From Stenotrophomonas sp. (GTDB lineage Bacteria; Pseudomonadota; Gammaproteobacteria; Xanthomonadales; Xanthomonadaceae): a stretch of 18,477 nt of DNA. Below the pieces are notes generated by a model, which saw only the letters and a program-made list of their open reading frames with translations, made no database searches and had not been told where the DNA came from. Position numbers and translations under genes: made by a program. Below are positions 13,210 to 18,477 of the stretch, in pieces. Where the stretch lies: the NCBI GenBank assembly GCA_003248565.1, contig QFOV01000035.1:1-18477 (forward strand), given 5' to 3'. The stretch's first letter is position 1. Each line of letters starts with the position of its first letter.

Positions 13210-14952
13210 TCAGAACGCATAGCGGACAAAGAATGCAGAGCTCCACCAATTCTGCGGCGAGTCTTTCAAGGCCAGTTTCACCGCGCGCCCTGGTCGCGTG
13301 ACGGCCAGGTGTCCATGCAGATAGAGGTTGCGGGAATGGAAGAACTTGACGGTCAGATTCGCTTCGGTGCCGTAGTCGTGCGATCGCAGGAATGAAAGTG
13401 CGGGGTTTCCGCCAAGGTTGAGCATGGAGTCCGCACGGAATACCCACAGCTGCGGCACCAGCTCGATCCTTGGGGTGGGCCTGAGGCGCGCCTGCACACG
13501 ATGGGAAATCACGTTCGAGTCCTGCACGACCTTGAAATGATTGATTCCCTGAACCCATTGCTCTCCGTTGCCGCCCGACAGCAAGGGATCCCATCGCTCG
13601 AACCTGACAGTCTGCGGATCATCACCGGAGAACCGCGCATAGCGATAGCTGAGCACCGGCGACCAGCTTGTTGTCGGCAGCGTATGGCCAAGCTCGAGCG
13701 CATAGGCGCTCGCGCGGACATCTGCACGCCTGTGGCGCTGCTGGCCGTACTCTCCGGACAACAGCCAACCCGGCTTTCCGGCAGGCCTTGAGCGCCAGCG
13801 CCAGCGTACATCCGCGACACGGAGGCCTTCGCGATTCAAGGTGCCGCCATCGGGCAGGTAGGACACCGCGTCCGACTCCGGTACGGTCAAGTAGCTGACG
13901 GCGAAGTGCGTCCTCGGGCTCGCATCCAACTCGATGTTGACGCCATCGATCACCGTTCGTGTATCGAGCTGGGGAAGCTCATCCGGATCAACACGGAACC
14001 CTTCGATACGAGTGTTGTTGTACTGGAACTGCACCAGGCCGAGGAAGTCGTTTGCCCAGCGCGCATTCGCCTGCAATGCGGCCCGGTCACCACCGTTGGC
14101 CGCCGTGTTGACGATCAGGAATCCATCACCAAGTGTGAAGCGCTGCCGCCCTGCGCTGGCATTGAGCACCCAGCGATCACCGTTTTCGCGCGTCCGGCCT
14201 GTGACCAATCCCAGATAGGCGTCTTCGACCGCAACATGCGTGCGGGTCTGGTCGGTGAACAACTCGCTGCCAACCGAACCCGTCAGCATCGCACTTGCGC
14301 CGCCGTACATGTAGGTCTGGGCGCGCAACGGGGCAATCCCATACACGCCGCCATGCAGATAGCCTTCCAGCCACTGCTGGTAGCCTTCGCCCGCCGGCCT
14401 CTCCCCCGCCAGTGGATTGCCGTCCAGCATCGCCCCGGGGCGTCCGTACCACGCGTTGACGTTGCTGTAGTGGAGCGCGAAGGCTTCTGCCTTCAATTTC
14501 ACGTAGGTACCGTCTCGGTCATAGAGAACAGGAAAGCCCGTGCCGCTCTTCTCGACCAACATGCCCTCGGTCGAACTCCCTGCGCGTGCGCTCCCGATCA
14601 CCGCCTCGATGTGGACGACGAGACCACCGTCATCACCATCACGAACGGAGTAGTCCGCGCGCTCGAAGCCTTGCGACTGCACAGCGCGGGCGAGCGCATA
14701 GTCGAGCGCCTCAGGCGAAAAGCGGTTACCCGGAAACAAGGACACCGCGCGCCGAAGTCGATCAATGGCGCGCTCGCGACGATCGGCGGGTTCACCCGGG
14801 GCGTCCAACGTAATGATGACCTGCTCGACTCGGCGACCGGCTTCCGGACCTGCGGCTACCTGCGCATGCGAGGCCGCCGACAGTGCGTACAACAGCACGC
14901 CAAGCGCAGCCACGATCCGCGCGGATCTCCATCTTCGTCGTTTTGCATTCAT
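13210..14952 (-). CDS. Outer-membrane beta-barrel, alginate-export-like, with POTRA-like N-terminal domain
   Basis: The protein has 580 residues from the ATG at 14952; a GTG at 14994 and an ATG at 14961 are alternatives, and no ribosome site decides. A Sec signal occupies residues 1-30. Residues 40-120 show a beta-alpha-alpha-beta-beta order (VEQVIITLDA, RERAIDRLRRAV, ALDYALARAV, ADYSVRDG, LVVHIEAVI) like a POTRA domain. The rest is rich in alternating strands and aromatic girdle residues and ends in VRYAF, with a C-terminal Phe as for Bam-inserted barrels. The motif GRQRFTLGDGFLI (about 268-280) resembles the alginate-export (AlgE-like) porin family. It probably passes an anionic sugar or other solute across the outer membrane; what it carries is unknown. 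An SDR gene follows, and an FNR-box promoter candidate lies upstream. Confidence 0.75.
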   Translation of the reverse strand: MNAKRRRWRSARIVAALGVLLYALSAASHAQVAAGPEAGRRVEQVIITLDAPGEPADRRERAIDRLRRAVSLFPGNRFSPEALDYALARAVQSQGFERADYSVRDGDDGGLVVHIEAVIGSARAGSSTEGMLVEKSGTGFPVLYDRDGTYVKLKAEAFALHYSNVNAWYGRPGAMLDGNPLAGERPAGEGYQQWLEGYLHGGVYGIAPLRAQTYMYGGASAMLTGSVGSELFTDQTRTHVAVEDAYLGLVTGRTRENGDRWVLNASAGRQRFTLGDGFLIVNTAANGGDRAALQANARWANDFLGLVQFQYNNTRIEGFRVDPDELPQLDTRTVIDGVNIELDASPRTHFAVSYLTVPESDAVSYLPDGGTLNREGLRVADVRWRWRSRPAGKPGWLLSGEYGQQRHRRADVRASAYALELGHTLPTTSWSPVLSYRYARFSGDDPQTVRFERWDPLLSGGNGEQWVQGINHFKVVQDSNVISHRVQARLRPTPRIELVPQLWVFRADSMLNLGGNPALSFLRSHDYGTEANLTVKFFHSRNLYLHGHLAVTRPGRAVKLALKDSPQNWWSSAFFVRYAF

Positions 14953-15078
14953 GCACTGCATTCCAGCGAAGTGCTCCACCCTGCGGGCGGGCACTCACAT
15001 AAGTGTTATGAGCATTGGTGATTCGCTTGGCGGGCGATGGAGCGCGCGACCTGGTGCAGCTGCCAGCCTCGGTTGCGA

Positions 15079-15120
15079 AGTCTAGTAAGGCGCCAACCAG
15101 GCAGTATTGATATAGGTCAG
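15079..15120 (-). promoter_or_regulatory. Candidate class II FNR-dependent promoter for the barrel gene
   Basis: TTGATATAGGTCAG (15107-15120) matches the FNR consensus TTGATNNNNATCAA at 8 of 10 defined positions. Reading leftward, TAGACT at 15084-15079 (4 of 6 to TATAAT) lies where a -10 should be if the box centre is at -41.5, the class II position. The start would be near 15072, about 120 bp before the barrel-gene ATG. A true Fnr-type gene lies 1.1 kb away. No experimental evidence. Confidence 0.45.
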
Positions 15121-15242
15121 TTTTCGAGTATGCCTATTGGACCTTGTTGTATCGCTTCAATCTGGATAGGGGGAGGCATCGGCCGCTTGTGTGACGCCCG
15201 TTCAGCAGGTGCCCGACTATCTATTCTTCGCTGCGGGGTTGA

Positions 15243-15263
15243 GTTGATTGCAGCAGCATCAAC
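15243..15263. promoter_or_regulatory. Inverted repeat upstream of the winged-helix regulator gene (site 1)
   Basis: GTTGAT and ATCAAC are perfect 6-bp arms with a 9-bp spacer. It has the same spacer length as the repeat centred 44 bp downstream, about four helical turns. It is a possible operator. Confidence 0.3.
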
Positions 15264-15283
15264 GTCCGCCCGCGCAACAACCG

Positions 15284-15310
15284 GATCGTCACATCACCTC
15301 CGTGACAATC
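15284..15310. promoter_or_regulatory. Inverted repeat upstream of the winged-helix regulator gene (site 2)
   Basis: GATCGTCAC (15284-15292) and GTGACAATC (15302-15310) pair at 8 of 9 positions around a 9-bp spacer. It is a possible operator of the regulator that starts 143 bp downstream, or of another dimeric protein. Confidence 0.35.
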
Positions 15311-15453
15311 GAACTGCCACGACGCTGCGGTTAGCGATACATCATGGCTACGCGATCTTCACGCGCGCAGGAAGTATGCGAGCACGCGCATTCATGAAAA
15401 TCACTTCAGCTTGTGCCAAAAATCCAGTTCAGTCTGCAACCAACGAGCCGCCT

Positions 15454-15948
15454 ATGACGCCTATGCTGGACCCTGACCTTGCTTCGCCGCTTGACGGGCA
15501 GAACGTACTTATTTCTTTCACGTTGAACCGCTACATCATCGATCACCTGTCGCGCGCAATGCGGCATTTTGATCTGGATATGGAATCCGTACTGGTATGG
15601 AGCCTTCTCGCGCAGCTCAATGTCGCCCACTTGATTACCCCAGGCTCCTGCCCGGACTCGGTTCTGGATGAAAACGGACGGCTGTTGAAAGACGGGCAGG
15701 AGATGCGACCGTTGCGCCTGCGCGATCTCTCACAGATTTCCCTTCTGCCACGCGAAACCGTGAGGAGGAAGCTCGTCAAGCTGGAAGCGCGCGGCCTGGT
15801 ATGCCGATCAGGTGAAGGCTGGACGATGGAGCGTTTGCAGGTCGACGACAAAGTTCGTCTTTTCATCCAGGAACAAGCGCAGCGAGCAGAGGCCATCAGC
15901 AAGGAGCTGAGCCGGATACTGCGCTGCGATGGCCAGCCGCACAGCTGA
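15454..15948 (+). CDS. Short winged-helix transcriptional regulator (Crp/Fnr-type HTH, no sensor domain)
   Basis: The protein has 164 residues from the ATG at 15454; starts at 15394 or 15463 are also possible, and the ribosome site (GAG about eight bases before 15454) is weak. The first 70 residues form a helical part (SFTLNRYIIDHLSRAMRHFD, then VLVWSLLAQLNVAHL), perhaps for dimerisation. Residues 85-135 are a winged helix: LRLRDLSQISLLPRETVRRK followed by LVKLEARGLVCRSGEGW. The recognition-helix stretch PRETVRRKL recalls the E-x-x-x-R pattern of Fnr/Crp helices, but there is no cyclic-nucleotide-like beta-barrel. I do not recognise a named family. It is divergent from the outer-membrane barrel gene, convergent with the Fnr-type gene, and preceded by two inverted repeats, so it may be a local regulator of the barrel locus. 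Confidence 0.75.
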   Translation: MTPMLDPDLASPLDGQNVLISFTLNRYIIDHLSRAMRHFDLDMESVLVWSLLAQLNVAHLITPGSCPDSVLDENGRLLKDGQEMRPLRLRDLSQISLLPRETVRRKLVKLEARGLVCRSGEGWTMERLQVDDKVRLFIQEQAQRAEAISKELSRILRCDGQPHS

Positions 15949-16054
15949 GCCTCCCGCTCTGCCGGATTCTCTGGTACCAGCCGACCTACCTTTCGTTATT
16001 CGCCCCCTTTGCGGACTGATCACTGCGAACGCACACTCGCTCCGATGCGCTGAC

Positions 16055-16067
16055 GGGGCACTGCCCC
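16055..16067. terminator. Small palindrome between two convergent regulator genes
   Basis: GGGGCA-C-TGCCCC lies about midway between the stop of the winged-helix gene (15948) and that of the Fnr-type gene (16213). No T-run follows on either side. The remaining 260 bp holds no gene I can support. Confidence 0.25.
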
Positions 16068-16212
16068 TCCACGGAAGCTGGCGCCAATAGTCATCACGTG
16101 CGTGCATGGTTGCGTGGACGCAGTTGGCATCATCGCCATGCACAGATTGAATCGTGGAATCGCGTCTGTTCGGGAGGCTGCCCAACTGCGATACCAGAAC
16201 GCAGAGAACCGG

Positions 16213-17022
16213 TCACCCACAAAGTGCGGCCCTGCTCAGCAGGCGGCCTGAATCCAGTACTTCAACCTGTCGACTGCGGACGCCAATCACTCCGTCCAGC
16301 ACAAGCCGCTTGAGTGCACGACTGGCAGTCTCCGGGGCCATCCGGAGATGATTCGCTATCTCCACGCGACTCATCCTCAACTGCAGGCGCTGGGACGAAT
16401 AGCCACTGCGTAGCTGGCGCAACAGCAGATCCGCAAGGAACGACGCCATGCGCTCCTCCGTGCGGGAATTTGCCGCCATCATTGCTACACGTTCGATCTG
16501 TTCGCTGAGCGCCCCCAACAGCCTGTACTGCAGCGCCGAGCTACGCTCCGTTCCTGCACGTATCTCGGAGTAGGGAATCCTGCAGACCTGGACAGACTCC
16601 AAGGCGATGGAACTGCATGGATAGGTCAACGAATGGAAGCCACCCAGCCCCAGCACATCACCTGGAAAGCTGAACGCAAGGATCTGCTCATTGCCCTCAC
16701 TATCGTTGACCAAGGTCTTCACACACCCCTTGCGGACTACCGCAATACAGTTGAATGCATCGCCTGCCCTGAATATGTAATCCCCCGCCCGGTACGATCC
16801 GGCCCGCCGCATTGGCGCACTCGTGTCAGCACCATGCTCCCCCCGCGGTGCACGCTGATGACAGGTACTCTCCAGCGTGCATCTTCTGCACAGCTCGCCG
16901 GCTCGCCGTGGCTGCAACGTTGCTGGTACAAGACGCGCGCCATCAGGATCGTGACGCCTGCTCTCGGCCGATGAGGGCCTGTTGTTGAAGCCCGCGATGG
17001 GCCAGCTACATCGTCGCTCCAT
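16213..17022 (-). CDS. fnr: Fnr/Anr-type [4Fe-4S] oxygen-sensing transcription factor
   Basis: The protein has 269 residues from the ATG at 17022, which has AGGAG nine bases upstream; the frame extends to 17103 without support. Residues 45-54, CRRCTLESTC, have the C-x2-C-x5-C spacing of the E. coli Fnr iron-sulphur cluster. The fourth ligand is Cys147 in ESVQVCRIPY, equivalent to Fnr Cys122. A cNMP-type beta-barrel (about 75-165) includes GDYIFRAGD and FPGDVLGLGGF. A dimer helix follows, then the HTH with MSRVEIANHLRMAPETASRA (217-236), where Glu231, Ser234 and Arg235 form the E-x-x-S-R set that reads TTGAT half-sites. It should bind DNA when oxygen is low and switch genes for low-oxygen life. 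It is single, convergent with the winged-helix regulator gene and divergent from the aspartic protease gene. An N-terminal extension of about 40 residues precedes the first cysteine. Confidence 0.93.
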   Translation of the reverse strand: MERRCSWPIAGFNNRPSSAESRRHDPDGARLVPATLQPRRAGELCRRCTLESTCHQRAPRGEHGADTSAPMRRAGSYRAGDYIFRAGDAFNCIAVVRKGCVKTLVNDSEGNEQILAFSFPGDVLGLGGFHSLTYPCSSIALESVQVCRIPYSEIRAGTERSSALQYRLLGALSEQIERVAMMAANSRTEERMASFLADLLLRQLRSGYSSQRLQLRMSRVEIANHLRMAPETASRALKRLVLDGVIGVRSRQVEVLDSGRLLSRAALCG

Positions 17023-17329
17023 GGATATCTGCTCCTGTTCACAAGAACTCAGGTTTGGACGTCCATGCAGCTCCATCTGGGACGTGATTGCGCGGCGCCG
17101 CATGACAGCGGCTCTGCGCGTTGGGACTCTTCAACTCCCACTCGATACTGCCACTCACAGCGCTCTTCGCACACCAGGACTCGCCCATATTGGGCAATGC
17201 CATGCGCCGCTTTCACACCGAGCCCGACGGAGGATCGGTCGCCGTTGATTGGAGAGCCCGTCATTTCCTGCGCAAGAAACAGCTGCATCTGCGAAGATCG
17301 GGCAACCAATGACAACAAGGATGTGCTGC
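17023..17329. other. Divergent gap between the Fnr-type gene and the aspartic protease gene
   Basis: This 307-bp gap has no convincing gene; a 63-codon TTG-initiated frame at 17121-17312 lacks a good start or ribosome site. A small palindrome GCCCATATTGGGC lies at 17183-17195. No clear FNR box or strong promoter was found. Confidence 0.4.
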
Positions 17330-18316
17330 ATGACGTTGTTCGCCCGCCGTGACGTACTCGTATTGGGGTTGATGCTGTCTGCGGCCTGCCCGGTGACCGC
17401 GTTGGCGTCCGAGAGTGCTGCATCGCAGCCAGCTCCCACGCGCACAGTGGTACCTGCCCTTTTCGAGCACCAGCGCATCCTGCTGACACCGCGCCTGGCC
17501 AATGGAGCGACAATCGTGTTCTACACCGACACCGGTGGCGGTCTGAACATGGTGCGCGACGATATCGCGCAACGCTTGGGCCTGCGCCCCGGTGCGGACG
17601 TGGAGGAAGAAGGCCAGCCGCCGCTCAAGACCACGGAATGGCCAGCCTTCGCCGATGGCGCCAGCATTCCGCCCGCCGAACACGACAGCTACCTGCAGGG
17701 TCGGCTCGCGATAGTGCCCGCCGAGGGCTTCGGCGAAGGCCCCATGCTCAATGAGGGCTTCCTTGGCAGCCGCTGGTTTGCCGGGCGCGTGTGGGAGTTC
17801 GATTACCCCGACAGCACGCTCAGCGTGCTGCAGGGCTGGACGCCGCCGGCCACTGCCCGCAGCACGCCGCTGACGATGCTGCCGAAGCGCAACATGTACT
17901 GGCCACGCATCCAGGTTGAGATCGACGGCGAACAGCTCGACATGCTGTTCGACACCGGTGCCGAACTCCGGCTGGGTGCGGATGGCGCCAAGGCGCTGGG
18001 CCATGCCGAAGGCGCGCGCGTGGCAGGCAGCTTCATCACCGCCCGCCAGTACCGCAAGTGGCGCGATGCGCACCCGGACTGGCCGGTGGCACTGAAAGGC
18101 GATGGCGGCATGCCGATGATCCAGGTAGCCAACGTGCGCATCGCTGGCACCGATACCGGCCCAGCATGGTTCGCGGCGCGCCCGGACCGCAATTTCACCG
18201 AGTACATGTCATCGATGACCGATGCCCCGGTGGAAGGCGCCATCGGCGGCTCGGCATTCGCTCGCTTGAAGATGGTGGCGGATTACCCAGCACAGGTGCT
18301 TTACGTGCTGCCCTGA
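17330..18316 (+). CDS. Secreted single-chain aspartic protease with two DTG lobes (retropepsin-like)
   Basis: The protein has 328 residues. Of the three nearby ATGs (17309, 17321, 17330), I chose 17330 because AAGGA lies about eight bases before it. An export signal RRDVLVLGLMLSAACPVTALA ends near residue 26. Lobe 1 has FYTDTGGG (Asp67) and later EGFLGSRWFAGRVWEFDYP. Lobe 2 has LFDTGAELRLG (Asp208) and later EGAIGGSAFARLKMVADYP. In both lobes the E-G-x-[LI]-G element and DYPxxxLxVL tail recur, so the protein looks like an internal duplication of a retropepsin-type unit giving both catalytic aspartates in one chain. It is predicted to act in the periplasm or outside; the substrate is unknown. 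It stands alone; the next gene is on the other strand. Confidence 0.85.
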   Translation: MTLFARRDVLVLGLMLSAACPVTALASESAASQPAPTRTVVPALFEHQRILLTPRLANGATIVFYTDTGGGLNMVRDDIAQRLGLRPGADVEEEGQPPLKTTEWPAFADGASIPPAEHDSYLQGRLAIVPAEGFGEGPMLNEGFLGSRWFAGRVWEFDYPDSTLSVLQGWTPPATARSTPLTMLPKRNMYWPRIQVEIDGEQLDMLFDTGAELRLGADGAKALGHAEGARVAGSFITARQYRKWRDAHPDWPVALKGDGGMPMIQVANVRIAGTDTGPAWFAARPDRNFTEYMSSMTDAPVEGAIGGSAFARLKMVADYPAQVLYVLP

Positions 18317-18389
18317 GCGGAGTCTTGGTTTTTCGGAATCGTGACCGAAGAACCGCGTCGAGATAACCGACTCTGACCCCGGTTTTCTT

Positions 18390-18477
18390 TCAGCTGCCGA
18401 AGCGTTGGGCGTAGCGGCTGACTACGTCGATATTTTGCTGGGCTACGGCCTGAATCTCCGGGGCAACCTCCGATTCC
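18390..18477 (-). CDS. C-terminal end of an unknown protein (5' part outside window)
   Basis: The minus strand is open from the window edge to a TGA at 18392-18390. It gives 28 residues beginning ESEVAPEIQAVAQQN and ending YAQRFGS, an amphipathic, helix-like tail. The other two minus frames are closed in the same stretch. The product cannot be named. It converges with the aspartic protease gene, leaving 73 bp that contain GGTTTTT and an ACCGACTCTGACCCC run, possible termination signals. Confidence 0.5.
   Translation of the reverse strand, partial: ESEVAPEIQAVAQQNIDVVSRYAQRFGS

Larger units (their letters stand above)
14953..15453. other. Intergenic region between the barrel gene and a winged-helix regulator gene
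   Basis: This 500-bp divergent gap has no convincing gene; the open frame through it on the plus strand reads as unlikely protein. It is more AT-rich than its neighbours around 15100-15175. It holds an FNR-box candidate (15107-15120) with a -10 (15079-15084), and two inverted repeats (15243-15263 and 15284-15310) nearer the regulator gene. It probably carries the promoters of both genes. Confidence 0.6.

Noticed and set aside
13906..15021. Plus-strand open frame of 371 codons
   Set aside because: It is the antisense shadow of the outer-membrane barrel gene; the minus strand has a signal peptide, barrel strands and a terminal Phe.
15037..15453. N-terminal extension of the winged-helix regulator frame
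   Set aside because: The translation is Ser/Ala/Thr/Arg-rich and not protein-like, and the stretch contains promoter-like AT-rich DNA and inverted repeats.
17121..17312. Possible small gene of 63 codons before the aspartic protease
   Set aside because: It has a TTG start, no ribosome site and no recognisable pattern; it lies in the expected promoter region.
1..18477. CRISPR array, insertion sequence, prophage, tRNA or rRNA
   Set aside because: No regularly spaced direct repeats, transposase or integrase frames, or tRNA-like cloverleaf were seen; the only dispersed repeats are the REP pairs.

Overview
The window reads as chromosomal DNA of a GC-rich gammaproteobacterium, most likely Xanthomonadaceae/Lysobacteraceae and Stenotrophomonas- or Pseudoxanthomonas-like. 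This is inferred from the base composition, the many exported hydrolases, and the paired GTGGGAGCGGCGTAAGCCGC-type REP repeats between genes. No tRNA, rRNA, CRISPR array, insertion sequence or phage gene was seen. Most genes are small accessory or housekeeping functions in short operons on both strands.

Left part (1-5144). A partial unknown gene ends at 357. Three minus-strand genes follow, read right to left: a secreted lipase-family hydrolase (2661-1519), a glutathione S-transferase (1444-785) and a small membrane protein whose start overlaps the GST stop. Divergent from them is a second secreted alpha/beta hydrolase (2918-3736). An Old Yellow Enzyme flavin reductase (4026-5144) comes next and has a perfect 20-bp operator-like palindrome in its promoter region.

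Centre (5159-9956). Three minus-strand envelope genes lie here: a lipoprotein resembling the vertebrate-lysozyme inhibitor Ivy (9087-8413), an exported protein with a DUF4919-like C-terminus (8300-6759), and a membrane-anchored zincin metallopeptidase (6534-5320). A perfect 12-bp-stem hairpin separates the first two, and a REP pair separates the second and third. A secreted SnoaL-like protein (9375-9956) is divergent from the Ivy-like gene.

Right part (10079-18477). An MFS exporter and an HxlR regulator form a divergent pair with inverted-repeat operators. Next comes a locus with an SDR oxidoreductase that carries an export signal (13055-12057), an outer-membrane barrel with a POTRA-like N-terminal domain and alginate-export-like barrel motifs (14952-13210), a divergent winged-helix regulator (15454-15948), and a convergent Fnr-type [4Fe-4S] oxygen sensor (17022-16213). 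A near-consensus FNR box lies upstream of the barrel gene, spaced as in a class II promoter, so the locus may respond to oxygen. A secreted single-chain aspartic protease with two DTG motifs (17330-18316) follows, and the C-terminal codons of a minus-strand gene reach the window edge.

The most promising part for something undescribed is the Fnr / winged-helix regulator / POTRA-barrel / exported-SDR locus (12057-17022). The Ivy-like lipoprotein and the two-lobed aspartic protease are also worth a look. All functional statements are inferred from sequence motifs; no database search was possible.
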